Shown piece after piece: positions 1 to 11,899 of a stretch of 64,000 nt of DNA; position 1 is the first letter of the stretch, and the number at the start of each line of letters is the position of its first letter. The notes below the pieces were generated by a model. It was not told the DNA's origin. It was given only the letters and a program-made list of their open reading frames with translations, and made no database searches. Position numbers and translations under genes: made by a program. Source of the DNA: Macrobrachium rosenbergii (Eukaryota; Arthropoda; Malacostraca; Decapoda; Palaemonidae); assembly GCF_040412425.1 (NCBI RefSeq), contig NC_089763.1, forward strand, positions 53,000,087 through 53,064,086. The letters are read 5' to 3'.

Positions 1-782
1 CGAGAATCTGAAAAGATGTGGGGGTGGGGGAGGCGATAGGTCATTCCCTGTCAAAGGGAAGAGGTTCGGTCATAATTCCCAGGATGAGATCATCTCTTCC
101 ATCCGGTCTAGTTGATAAGATTAGCTCATCATTTACGCTGTTGGGGCTTCCCTTGTGTTGGTGGGGGTAGTGGGGAGGGGATTGCTTTCCTATCGAGGCG
201 TAGGATTTCATGTGACGTAAAGGAGAACATCTCTAACCGAGTATGTTGGCTGCTTGCTGGTTTTACTCCCATAGCGAAGTTGCGTAGATAGATGGGACAG
301 AGGTTCCTTAGATAGATACATATATAAAGGTTCCTTAGATAGATAGATAGATAGATAGATAAGCTCTAATGATGTTTTCATGAATGCTTATTTTTCTGAG
401 CGTAGGTTTATATTTTATGATGACTCTTGGCGGTGATGGCTAAAACATTTTATTTGTATTAGCAGTTAAAAAAGCTAACAAGTTAAATAATTTTTATTTT
501 TCAGCGACTCTTGGTTATGATGGCATTTTATTTGTGTTAACTGTTAAAAAACTAACAAGTTACAGTAATTTACTAATAATTCTCCCTTTAACCTAGCTTG
601 AAGTACATTTGAAAAAATGAAAATCAGTATAGATTAGTATTTAATGAGGATTAGCCATTTTTACTCTTCGTGACTTATGTAAATATGCGGTATGATATGC
701 TCAAGGAATCTGATCTTTTTAGAAGGGAAAACTTGGTGTCTCCCATCTGTTTGATTCAACGCGAAAGCGTCAGTGAAACACT

Positions 783-784
<2 letters not shown>
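1..784. other. Intergenic, no gene seen
   Basis: AT-rich sequence without a convincing coding region. A short GATA tetranucleotide tract lies at about 333-362. Two similar AT-rich phrases near 440-490 and 510-560 (each with TTTTATTTGT and a CTAACAAGTTA-like string) suggest a small local duplication. Confidence 0.5.

Positions 785-864
<80 letters not shown>
785..864. repeat. (GA)n microsatellite
   Basis: About 40 uninterrupted GA units. The open frame through it is an artefact of the dinucleotide. Confidence 0.97.
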
Positions 865-1016
865 GCAATCTCTATTTCATGTAAAAGGGTCGTGCCTTTG
901 AGAGTACTTGAGAGTTGTTGACTTAAAAGACGAGAGACTTCAACAGTGTAACATCAGGGTGCAAGAGAATGAGCTTGCTTTTTGCCGTCACTAGTTTGCT
1001 GCAAGATAAAAACTCT

Positions 1017-1225
1017 CCAGTGTGAAATGGAAGTAATTTCGTCGTGTAGAATGGAAGTAATTTTCTAGGGTAGGTAAAATGGAAGTGATTTTATAACATA
1101 TGTAATTTTCTAGTGCAGAATGGAAGTAATTTTATACTGTAGAATGGAAGTAATTTTCTAGTGTAGAATGGAAGTAATTTTGTAGTGGAAAACGGATGTA
1201 ATTGTTTTAGTGCATAATAGAAGTG
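1017..1225. repeat. Minisatellite, ~24-25 bp unit
   Basis: About eight head-to-tail, diverged copies of a unit whose core reads AGAATGGAAGTAATTTT. Spacing varies and one unit (about 1072-1112) carries extra bases. It is not coding. Confidence 0.85.
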
Positions 1226-1289
1226 GACTAGTTTGTAGAGCAGGGTAGTTATTACTTCCCGTGTACTTCTTTGGGACTGGATTTTTTCT

Positions 1290-1299
1290 TATATATATA

Positions 1300-1363
<64 letters not shown>
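1290..1363. repeat. (TA)n microsatellite
   Basis: TA dinucleotide tract with one TTA interruption near 1307. Confidence 0.97.
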
Positions 1364-1365
<2 letters not shown>

Positions 1366-1734
1366 TATATGTAAAAGTGAGTGTTTTATGTTTGTATATT
1401 TGTATGTTGGTGCTAAAGAAATCCGAACCGCTTGACCAATCTAGACAAAATTTGGCACGTGGCCATCATTTGACTCAACTTAGATAATAGAATAGGTTTC
1501 AAACCCGTACCCCCTTCCTTTCCCCTTCCTCATCCCCCTTCCTCGTTCCCCTTTCCCTTTGTAACATATGTTGTGAATATACTCTACGGGTTTACCATAC
1601 CTCATTTCATGTGTAAAATAAACACTACGGGTTTATAATACCTCATTTCATGTACTCGATACCATAGAAATATGTCATTGAAAATGCTTTTCTTTCCTGT
1701 GATGATAATTCTGTATCAAGGTTTAGACAGTCAC

Positions 1735-2820
1735 CACTGTAATACCTGGATAACAGAGACAGTCAGTACAGTAATCCTTGGATAATCGGGACACAGTACA
1801 GTAATACCTGCATAAATGGGACAGTCACCACAGTAATACCACTTGGATAAAAGGGACAGCCAGCACAGTAATACCCGGATAAATGGTACAGCCGCCACAG
1901 TAGTACCTGGATAAAATGGACAGTCACCCCAGTAATGTCTGCATAAAATGGACAGTCACCACAGTATTACGTGGATAAGAGGGACAGTCAGAACAGTAAT
2001 ACCTGGCTAAAAGGGACAGACAGTACGGTAATGTCTGGATAAATGGGAGAGTCGCCATATTAATACCTGGGGGACAGTCACCACAGGTATGTCTGGATAT
2101 AATGGACAGCCACCACAATAGTACCTGGATAAAATGGATAGTCACCACAGTAATGTCTGGATAAAAGGGACAGTCAGCACAGTAATACCTGGATAAATGG
2201 CATACATTACAGTAATATCTGGATAAATGGGACAGTCACCACAGTAATACTTGGATAATAGGGACAGTCACCACAGTAATGTATGGATAAGAGGGACAGT
2301 CTGCACAGTAACACCTGGGTAAGAGGGAAAGTCAGTATAGTAATACCTGGATGAATGGGACAGTCAGCACAGTAATACATGGTTAATTGGGAGAGTCACC
2401 ACAGTAATACCTGGGTAAAAGGGACAGTCAGTACAATAATACTTGGATAATTGGGAAAGTCAGAGTAATACCTGGATAAAAGGGACAGCCACCATAGTAA
2501 TATCTGGATAAATGGGACCGTCACCACAGTGATAACTGGATAAAAGGGGCAGCCAGTACAATAATACCTGGTTTAAAGGGACAGTCGTCACAGTAATAAC
2601 TGGATAAAAGGGGCAGCCAGTACAGTAATACCTGGTTTAAAGGGACAGTCATCACAGTAATGTTTGGATAAATGGGACAGTCACTACAGTAATATTTGGA
2701 CAAAAGGGACAGTTAGTACAGTAATTTCTGGGTAAAAGGGACAATCACCACAGCAATACCTGGATAAATGGGACAGTCAGAACAGTAATTCATGGATAAA
2801 TGGGACAGTCAGTACCAGGA
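1735..2820. repeat. Minisatellite array, 32-bp unit
   Basis: Roughly 33 tandem copies of a 32-bp unit made of the blocks GGACAGTCACCACAG, TAATACCTGGATAAA and a 2-base joiner. Copies differ by substitutions (CACC/CAGC/CAGT, CCTGG/TCTGG/CTTGG) and a few by length. Since 32 is not a multiple of three, the short open frames across it are accidental. Confidence 0.93.
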
Positions 2821-2829
2821 GGTGCAGAA

Positions 2830-3279
2830 AAATTTTACAGAGTCTTTCAGAGTTTTCCCTGGCAGCGCCGGATTAGTCAGGTAGTATATACTGTATATAA
2901 TTCCCATTTTTTGGACTGCGTTAATTTTGGAGGTATTACGGCGTGTTTATTTAATCCTTTTCTGTAAATCCCGCTTCTCTGAGGTTCCATGCCTATTTGT
3001 TATTTTACCTTTGTACTTTTTTTATTTCTTTGAATCTCACTTACCAAGGCTGTAAGTTTATTTCTTTATATGTTTTTACATACTTCATTTCCTGGGAGAT
3101 TCAAGTTAAGTTTTTTTGCAAATATAATTTCTTGGAGGATTTAAAAACATTCCTGTCCCTTGTACAAATCCCAATTCTTGAAGGATCTATGTTTATTTAC
3201 TATTATATTTTTACTTTTACACTAATGCCATCGTGGGGTTGTATTGTATTAACTTCAGTTACATATTAAATCATTTTAC

Positions 3280-3281
<2 letters not shown>
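2830..3281. other. Intergenic, nothing identified
   Basis: AT-rich sequence. A 90-codon open frame at 2997-3269 has the hydrophobic, T-rich composition expected from AT-rich noncoding DNA and no recognisable motif. Confidence 0.4.

Positions 3282-3354
<73 letters not shown>
3282..3354. repeat. (GA)n microsatellite
   Basis: About 36 GA units. Confidence 0.97.
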
Positions 3355-3355
<1 letters not shown>

Positions 3356-3683
3356 ATTAATTTTAATACTAGTAGTACCGGATGGATGTCTTTAAGACCA
3401 TACTGAATTTCTATCCCTCGTAAGGTTAATTTTAACATTTACATTTACACACCGTCTAACCCTTCTCTTAATACGCTGACGAAGTAAGACAGGAACCCAT
3501 TACACACGACAAATAAATAAAATTCAAACTCTGCTTAGACACTACTTAGACCAGTTTGGGAACAGCTTGCTATCACCCATAGCAATCTGAGAGCATATTC
3601 CGAGAGCGCGTTGCTTACTCAGCTTTAGACACAGAACGCAATATATTTGAAAAAGACGATTACACGTTGACGAAGAAGTGAGC

Positions 3684-3690
3684 GTATAAA
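3684..3690 (+). promoter_or_regulatory. Candidate TATA box
   Basis: GTATAAAAC lies about 30 bases before TTTCAGA, which resembles an arthropod initiator. A good splice donor (CAG|GTAACG) follows at 3811/3812. The arrangement fits a plus-strand promoter with a short 5' untranslated exon, but such strings arise often by chance in AT-rich DNA. Confidence 0.2.
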
Positions 3691-4115
3691 ACTTGAAGGG
3701 GGAAAAATTAAAGGACGTTTCAGAAAGTAATAGCAGTCGTGTATCACTTGAATTGTTATATTGTTGATGCCCTGGAGTGGAGGAGCGAGTTCCTATGATT
3801 TGGTGTATTCAGGTAACGGTATCTCATTTTGTTGATATTTCGTCTGGCCCCAATGTGGGTCATTGTTGACTTTACAAATAACGCAGCGGCAACGTTCTAC
3901 TGACGATGCAGTCTGTTGACTCTTTGTACGTAAATATATTGTTATCTCTACTGTACGTAAGGATTATTTTTATGGTTATATTTGCTATTGTCCACATATA
4001 CAGTATTTACTTTTTTTGTTTATGAGTAAATACCTGTCTTTTTACATCTATAATGTCCCAGGTAGAAATATGACCATAACCTTTTATTTTCCATTTCTCA
4101 GTACCGAACGTTGTG

Positions 4116-4241
4116 ATGGAAACAACAACGAATCTGGAAAACAGTGAAATTTCCATTGAGGATTCAGAATCACTTAAACGTGATGAAATTAGGGTAATTT
4201 TCCGAAAATCGTTTCTGGAACAGATGGTAAATTCACAATGA
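4116..4241 (+). CDS. Candidate first coding exon, unknown protein
   Basis: A possible 3' splice site (TTTCTCAG) ends at 4101 and an ATG follows 14 bases later. The reading frame starts METTTNLENSEISIEDSES and runs 41 codons to a TGA at 4239-4241. It is acidic and Ser/Thr-rich at first, then basic. Possible donors inside it (AGG|GTAATT near 4193 and ATG|GTAAAT near 4226) would let it splice onward. With the TATA box at 3684 and the donor at 3811 it makes a plausible gene start on the same strand as the SGSM gene 33 kb away, but nothing links the two. It may equally be noncoding; no family is recognised. Confidence 0.22.
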   Translation: METTTNLENSEISIEDSESLKRDEIRVIFRKSFLEQMVNSQ

Positions 4242-5602
4242 AACAGATGCAGTTATTTATTGGTTGAGGAAATGTTTGTAGATTTTTGTATTTTGCTCCA
4301 GATTGTCATTTTTAATTCTCTATTTTCCTTTAAAGATGATTTCTTATTCTGTAACTTAGCTAAAGCTTTCACGTATTTTCCTCCTTAATGACATTTTTTT
4401 GCTGTTCATATTTACACCCGTCTATCGGCCTTGTTCTTGAGAACTTTACTCAGATGACCTTCGTTGATCTTACAAATGTTTTGAAGTCTTCAATTATCCT
4501 TTGGCATTTTTTCTTATCTACTACCAGCGATCAAATTACCATGATATCGTCAGTCGCCCAGTTTACAATTTAAAGGCTCCTCTTTATTGAAATATACTGT
4601 ACACTTTGACCTTCACATAACCTGAAATCATGATATGTGTAACCACGAAGACAGCAGCATACCCTTAGGATAGACCGCATTTACACAAGCCTCACAACCA
4701 TCACTGGATCAAGAAATGTGTTTTCCACTTACAACCGCTTATAAAGATTGCTTCTCCGTCATGCACTTCACTCGTTCTCTAAAGGTTCACGTGAACCATG
4801 AATAGACTTTCTCTTCAACTCTCAAACCTTTTGCACAGATGTATCACAGTGGATACTCATTCACCACAGTCCCGTTCTTATTTAGAACGCAGTTTAGTCA
4901 CCTTCATCATATTTATTTCGTCTGCATATGTTCACTCTTTGTACGCCCTTTTGGGCCTACTATATCCTAACTTCTTATGAGGATAAAAACAGCTCATTCG
5001 CAACCCCAGTCATTTATATTGAACTGAAGTTCTCACAACATTTTGTAGCTTCTGTTCGCAGTTTGGGGTTTATATCTTCAGCTTCTTATCTCCATCAGCG
5101 CGAACCGTGTCTCCTTTTTATGTTCATTTCAGTTTGCGCCTTTTGTTCTAGAACTCATACTGTATTCACTTTACCATTTCATGCGACTCACTTTTTTTAA
5201 GAAACTTCTACTTCCATTTCCTCCAAAACTTTAGTTAAACAGAATCTGTTCTATCTTTAACATCTCCCTGTGTACTGTGTACAGGAATGAGTGTGCTCCG
5301 AGGGGTTTAATATTAAACTGTAGTCCGGGGCCTATTTTCTCTCAGATGGTAATTGAGGCCTTCCGTGGCGGCTACTCATCCAAGTACAGCCCCATTCGAC
5401 GTTAATTAACTCCACTGACTGGAAGACCAGCTATACATACAGCAAAAGTCTGACCAGTGAAAAGGTCTGACTGGTGTTCCGCGTGCTCTGAGGCCGGACC
5501 GTTAAAACCCATTAGGCCTCTGTGGACTTGAACAGCCACTTCATGTTCTGAATTGTTAGTCGACTGTGGGGAACGGTTTCAAGATTAGAGGTCATCGAGC
5601 CA
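4242..5602. other. Intergenic, no gene seen; GC-richer stretch at 5280-5600
   Basis: The first kilobase is AT-rich with short open frames only. From about 5280 to 5600 the sequence is clearly GC-richer than its surroundings and contains a small imperfect repeat (GTCTGACCAGTGAAAAGGTCTGACTGGTG). It may be an old dispersed repeat, but I cannot assign it. Confidence 0.35.
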
Positions 5603-5726
5603 GCAACCTTATTCAAGGCACAAGCGAAGGATAGGAAGGTAACTTAATCTGGAGTCACTTTCTTTCAAGGGTAAAATACTTTTTGGAGAATATATATGTG
5701 TACCTATATATAAGTATGTATATCTG

Positions 5727-5787
<61 letters not shown>

Positions 5788-5872
5788 TCCAAAAAGTATT
5801 TTTTACCCTTGAAAGAAAGTGACTCAGATAAAGTTACCTTCCTATCCTTCATTGAGCTTTGAATAAGGTTGC
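5603..5872. repeat. Foldback element with (TA)n loop
   Basis: The left arm (5603-5695) and right arm (5780-5872) are nearly perfect reverse complements over about 93 bp, differing mainly by small indels. The arms share GGATAGGAAGGTAAC and CACTTTCTTTCAAGGGTAAA. The loop is a TA microsatellite (about 5718-5784). The structure is that of a hairpin MITE or foldback element. Confidence 0.85.
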
Positions 5873-5911
5873 TCTATCACGAGAAAGTCTCAGCAATTTA
5901 TTGCTTCTCTT

Positions 5912-6466
<555 letters not shown>

Positions 6467-6870
6467 TGAATGACTGAAGTTTTGAGACACATCCTTCCGA
6501 ATGCAACAGCAGTCCACCCAAGGCTGTCCGTAGCTCAGAGCGTTTCAGCCGCCCTTTGAATACGGAAGAGGTCATTCGGTTTGCAAGGAGGATCACACGG
6601 AGCTCTCTGGGAGTTACTCCGGCGGCCGTGTTTTCCTGTAAATGGATTTGTAGCGACATCTTTCATGCTTTACTCTTCGACCAACTGAATTCTAAGGAAT
6701 TTACAAAATCCAAAGATTTCGTCTTCTTTATCAAGTCGGGTCATTGACAGGTAATAGGTTTTTTTAAATCTCTCTCTCTCTCTCTCTCTCTCTACGGGCT
6801 GCTCTCTGAGCAGAGCTCTCTGCTGGCTTTACGGGCAGCTTAATCAATAACAAGCAAGCCTCTCTCTGGC
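6467..6870. other. No gene seen; short (CT)n at 6769-6794
   Basis: GC content rises near 6500-6660 but open frames on both strands are short and unrecognised. GTCCGTAGCTCAGAGCG near 6525 resembles a tRNA D-arm/A box, but no matching B box is convincing. Confidence 0.3.
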
Positions 6871-6961
<91 letters not shown>

Positions 6962-6970
6962 TATATATAT
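6871..6970. repeat. (TA)n microsatellite, interrupted
   Basis: TA tracts broken by single GTA, TTTA and AAAT interruptions. Confidence 0.95.
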
Positions 6971-7426
6971 GTATATAATTTTATTTTGATGTAATATTCA
7001 CATCTGTTTTAAGTTTGTATGTGTTAATTACTGTATTATGAGATTATTTGAGTAAGTTATTTTCAGATTCCACAGTCTTGGTTCTGCGCGTCTTATCTGA
7101 AAATGGATTTTGATTTTAAGATGAAGAGAGTTACTATTGAATGGGATGGTCTGATGTCATTCACTCGATTTACAATGGAAAGATGCAAATGAGATTAGAA
7201 TTAAATTATGGACATTAGACGAACTCTCAGTTCTGACTCTTCTCTATGAAGACTTTTAGATACATTTAGACATTAACTTTGAGACCATTTATTAATGGTT
7301 TTGTAAATACAATAAATTTCTTTTCCGTTCTTTCAGTCTTAAAATAACTTTATATAGCTTTGAAATACCGGTGAGAATAATTGCAACGACGAATATGGCA
7401 TTTATTGTTCATTATTGTTTGATTAC

Positions 7427-7454
7427 CGCACACACACACACACACACACACACA
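7427..7454. repeat. (CA)n microsatellite
   Basis: Fourteen CA units. The flanks (6971-7912) show no gene. Confidence 0.95.
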
Positions 7455-7887
7455 GTATGCATACCAACCTGTACTGCACAGTACAGCAGTACAACAGCAT
7501 TTATCACCCAAATTTGACCAATAAGGATCACATTGCGAAAGAGAAGGTCATAAAATTCACTACTTCTCAACTGTTTAGGTCACAAATCTTTGTGTACGAA
7601 GGGAATACGTCATCTAACTTTCATGGGCTGCAGTTGTTTTATATGTAAACTCGGACACGATTGTGTTTGAAATTAAGGGCATTTGTATTTGACGTATGTG
7701 TGTGAATGCTTATTTGCATGCATATTTATATTATGCGCACACACATACATACATACATACTTTGTATGGCTATCTATCTATCTGTCTATAGAAGAAGAGA
7801 AAGCTAGAGAGAAATAGTGATGGAAGACAATTGTATGGGAAAAGATTAGCAACTTTAGTTTTGAAATGTATTTCACATAAATCTCAG

Positions 7888-7995
7888 TCTCTCTCTCTCT
7901 CTCTTTTCATTTCACACAAATGTGCATACATAACTGTAGCTTAGTTTATTACAAACATCCTTGCAGCCTCACTTAACTCACATACGCATGTACAC

Positions 7996-8081
<86 letters not shown>

Positions 8082-8225
8082 TATATATATATATATATGT
8101 ATATACTGTATATATATGTTATATATTTATTTATTTATGTGTGTGTGTACACGTATGAGTTAAGTGAGGCAGGAAGGATGATTGTAATAATCTAAGCTAT
8201 AATTATGTATGCACATTTGTATGTA

Positions 8226-8295
<70 letters not shown>
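7888..8295. repeat. Foldback element with (TA)n loop and CT/GA ends
   Basis: Bases 7913-8000 and 8139-8234 are reverse complements with scattered mismatches, sharing AAATGTGCATACATAA and CCTCACTTAACTCA. The loop is a long TA tract (8000-8097) followed by more TA-rich sequence. Outside the arms a CT tract on the left (about 7889-7904) is matched by a GA tract on the right (8233-8295), so the microsatellite end is probably part of the element. Confidence 0.85.
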
Positions 8296-8299
<4 letters not shown>

Positions 8300-8589
8300 G
8301 GGGGGAGATTTCTATTCTTGATCTCTTGAGATTGATGGCTATTTTATCTCAAAGGCTTTCATAAGTATGTTCAATACCTGACAGAGGTATTCAGTTTTGT
8401 AAGGAAAGTGACCTCCATCGTATCGTGTTTTCTCAGTAACATTGTAGTTTAATTGCATCCGGGAGCGGTTCTCCTTCATATGTTTTAATGAGCGAACGTA
8501 TACATGATTAATCAGATCTGTATAGCTGACGGTGTTTGCTGACGTTGCATTTTTCATTTAAAACATGGATGAAGTAGTACTTAGATATA

Positions 8590-8740
8590 TCAGTGTCGGC
8601 CCCAAGGGGAGACAGTACGTGGTAGTGTCATTTGGGTTCCCGTGGGCACCAGATAAGTTGGAAGACCTTGAGATACTTGAAGAGGAGCCATGAGATTATA
8701 AGCTGTAGAGAGTGGAGATTTGTGGAAGTAAAAGCGCAGT
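8590..8740 (+). pseudogene. Non-LTR retrotransposon fragment
   Basis: The string ACGTGGTAGTGTCATTTGGG and the following 60 bases align by eye with 46368-46450, where they sit just after a recognisable reverse-transcriptase C-terminal relic (GRWRWLGRV). Frames are broken. This is probably the end of the same family. Confidence 0.45.
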
Positions 8741-8806
8741 GAAATCGCACTCAGGCGAATTTCACAGAGGCTCGTTGCGTTGCACTGCCTGGCGATGTTG
8801 ATGACG

Positions 8807-8838
8807 ATGCTGACGATGATGATGATGATGATGATGAT
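8807..8838. repeat. (GAT)n microsatellite
   Basis: About ten GAT units, imperfect at the left edge. Confidence 0.9.
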
Positions 8839-9359
8839 GTACTTTTCAGTTTTTATATTTCTTTTACAATTTTATTTCCAATAATTTGTCTGCCATCAGC
8901 AACGAAGTCGTATGGTACAACCATGCTATCATGTAAGCGAAGTAATTTTTTTGTAACAGGAAGAGCGCATTATTTCCAAATTAAATTATTTATTCGTAAT
9001 ATATTGTGTGATGACAATGGTCTTGAAGAGAAGTGTGTTAAATGAAAAACGTTTTTGGGAAAATTAAGGTAACGGTACACTCTGCGTTTATCATTTCTTC
9101 ATCTTAGTTTTCTTCACGAAATGGTTACAACAGTAGATAATGCAAGTAGTCACGGTATGGTTTATTTATTTAAGCTATAGCAATGTCAGAAATCACAAGA
9201 GCCGCTATTAGGTCCGCATACTAGGGACCGGTGCCTATTTTACCCATACATTTTTTTATCCTTGCTTATTTTGGTCTCAGGGACATTTAAGTGCAAAAAT
9301 TTTAGCATTTTTGTGTATGGTTGTAGGAAACTATGATAGCTCAAGTCTCTTGTCTTCAG

Positions 9360-9900
9360 AATTCGACGCAGCGTCTTGAAGTTAATAATTAAGGTATTCT
9401 TGACCTTGAGGTTAGTAATTAAGGTATTCTTGACCTTGATCTCTTTAAAAGTGACAGGTTAATTATAAAGGTCAACGTTTTGTTCTTTGGTGTTAAAGAA
9501 ACTCGGTAGGCTACTTTGGTGGTTGGTGATTATTTTCATCAAACACTGTTATCTTTGCCGATTTCTGAGGTCATTTAGTGGCCAAACCTTTAGTTTTCAG
9601 CATTTTTTCTTCTTATTTTGAGGAAAATCGTTAGGCAGCGTTATAAATTTTTCTCTACGAATATTTTTGACCATGACATATTTTTGTAAGATCAGAGGTA
9701 AATTTTTTTTCTCTCATTTTTTAGGTCAGTCTGAAAGCCAAATTTAAATTTTTTCTCTGATTTTGATGAAACTGGTAGTGAACATACCTTGGAGGTCGGT
9801 GATTATTTTCACGCAATGTTTTCTTTTACTACTCTGTACTTTTCGAGGTCACAGATTAAGTTGAAAGCGGAAAGTTTTGCATCGTTTGCTCTAGACCTGA
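9360..9900. repeat. Nested tandem duplications (34 bp and ~280 bp)
   Basis: A near-exact 34-bp duplication (AAGGTATTCTTGACCTTGA occurs twice) lies at about 9378-9440. Beyond it, 9488-9545 and 9768-9825 match as diverged copies about 280 bp apart (GAAACT..GGT..., TTGG.GGT.GGTGATTATTTTCA). Confidence 0.65.
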
Positions 9901-11596
9901 ATAACATGATTCTGGGCTTCGTAAGCTTTGTCAGGATGTATCATAACGCCTCCAAATTCAGATCTCTCCGTTATGTTTTTATTATTATTTCGACAGACAA
10001 ACTATTAAAATCTGTCACTTCAAAAAGATTTTACGGCAGCGAGTTATATGCATCAATGATTGCTCATCAGCGTAATTACAATATATAATTGTTTTATTGA
10101 ATGATGGTATCTGTTTGTCAGAAGAGATATAGTTAAAATCAGTTTTATTTGATTTTTTTTTAAAAACATGTTATGGTCTAATATAATAATTCACGATTAT
10201 TTTGTCAGTTGTTATTCAATCATTTTTGTGTGTATCGATATTTATCGCTTTGAACATTCGTAGCTGTAGTATTCATCTCTTAACGTTCGCATAGAATTTA
10301 TAATGAGCATGTTTCAGACAAAATACATATTTCACGAAATCCCGGCGCTTTTTCCTGTTACCGGAAGGCTTTTCACGAGAGATGAAAATAATACACATTT
10401 AAATAAAAGCTTAATTTAATTGTCAGCATGCAGCTCGTTTAATAATATGGTTATTGGGAACAAGTTTTACTGCGTATTTTCCTCTCAACCGAACGAATCA
10501 TATTATAAAGAGCGAGGATGTTTAATTTTTCCTGTTTTTAGTAAAAAATACCTGTGAAAACAATTGTTTGTTGTCGGAATAACAACACATGATGCTGTTT
10601 GTGTGAGCAAAGTAGGTGGATTTACGTTTGATGTAATTGTTTCTTCACAAGAAATTATAATCACTTGTTAGAGGTCTTCATTAGCGAAGATTGCACTCCA
10701 TCTCACGGATTTTTCCGACAACCATAATTTATTCAGTTATTTTTCTGGCGCGGGAAAAAGGTCGGTCTTTCAAACACTGACGTACAATTGAACATATTAG
10801 ATTGTCAGTTTATACAGATTTTCAGAGTTTGTAAAAAGCGTATTCTTTCGAATGTGGTAGATTTATTTCATATTTTACATGAACTTCGTTACAATTAAGT
10901 AAGGAGATGATCATCATATCTTTTTGAGAACCATTCCTTAAACTGGCGAAACGCTCTTCCAGAATCCTCTTGCACCCAAGATATTTGCTGAGGGGTTTTT
11001 CATATATTTCAAAATGCCATCAGAGTTACCCAGCAAGAGGATGCTATTTGGAAAACCATTTCATAATTTTTGAAAAACTTTTAATTGCTCAGTTACTTTA
11101 TTTTTACTCATTGCAAAGTATTTCTACTTTTGTTAGACCTTTGCCATATTTTGCTGCAACTTGAATCTGCTTTCCTTTTGAAATTACTATTTATACGCTT
11201 ATGAAGTCTCAGTTTGCCATTTTGGATGCATTTTCCCGTGGCAGTTCTAAATAATTTAAGAATACTTGAGTACCTTTTTAGCCATGTACTGTTCTCATTT
11301 TTACAGCTTTCATGCTATTTTTATTACTCCATTCTGATAAATAGAATTTATCCATCTGAGACGATCTTTTTGTCTGTTTTGAGTTATGTTGGACCTTTCA
11401 GGTTAAGCACCGCAGTGTAATTAAACTCCCAACTATTATAAAAAAAAAAAACTATTCGTTGGGCCTTTTTTCTCACCATAATTGAAAAGCCTTCGTCATA
11501 CAGTTCAGCGTATTTTTCTGCTGAAACAATCGTGTAGCATGTCAATATTTTGAATATTTTCTTTTTTGTATTGAAAATTAACGCATATGTCCTTGT
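9901..11596. other. Intergenic, nothing identified
   Basis: AT-rich sequence with only short open frames; no repeat or RNA gene recognised. Confidence 0.4.
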
Positions 11597-11848
11597 TTAC
11601 TCTATTTTTTGCCTAAGGTTTACCAGTGGATCCCTAATCAAACTAAGCCCATTTCCATCGCATGGAAGGTCTAGCGAAAGTAACTGTACCGCTTTGGGGG
11701 TCTTCATTTGCGGCGGATATGTCGGTGTTGTTTGGGTCCAGTCTAGATCAGGTTTGTTTTCACCCAAAACTGCTGTGTCCAGGTTGTCAATAATCCGCAT
11801 GAATGCTGCGCGCAGTTCTGCTCTGCTCTGGATGCAGTTATTTCCCTG
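11597..11848 (-). CDS. Candidate coding exon, unknown protein
   Basis: On the minus strand an open frame follows a possible acceptor (TTTTCCATAACAG just above 11848) and runs about 83 codons to a TAG/TAA-type stop at 11597-11599. It includes RAELRAAFMRIIDNLDTAVL and later MKTPKAVQLLSLDLP. Its balanced amino-acid composition and higher GC set it apart from the surrounding AT-rich DNA, which is why I list it. No domain is recognised; an old retroelement fragment is a real alternative. Confidence 0.25.
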   Translation of the reverse strand, partial: QGNNCIQSRAELRAAFMRIIDNLDTAVLGENKPDLDWTQTTPTYPPQMKTPKAVQLLSLDLPCDGNGLSLIRDPLVNLRQKIE

Positions 11849-11899
11849 TTATGGAAAATATGATAACTCGCTCATTATATAATTGCAGATAAGTATCCT

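Noticed and set aside
1735..2820. CRISPR-like array
   Set aside because: The 32-bp units are directly tandem with no unique spacers and the setting is eukaryotic; it is a minisatellite.
6520..6620. Possible tRNA gene or SINE head
   Set aside because: GTAGCTCAGAGCG resembles an A box, but no B box of acceptable quality follows and no cloverleaf can be drawn.
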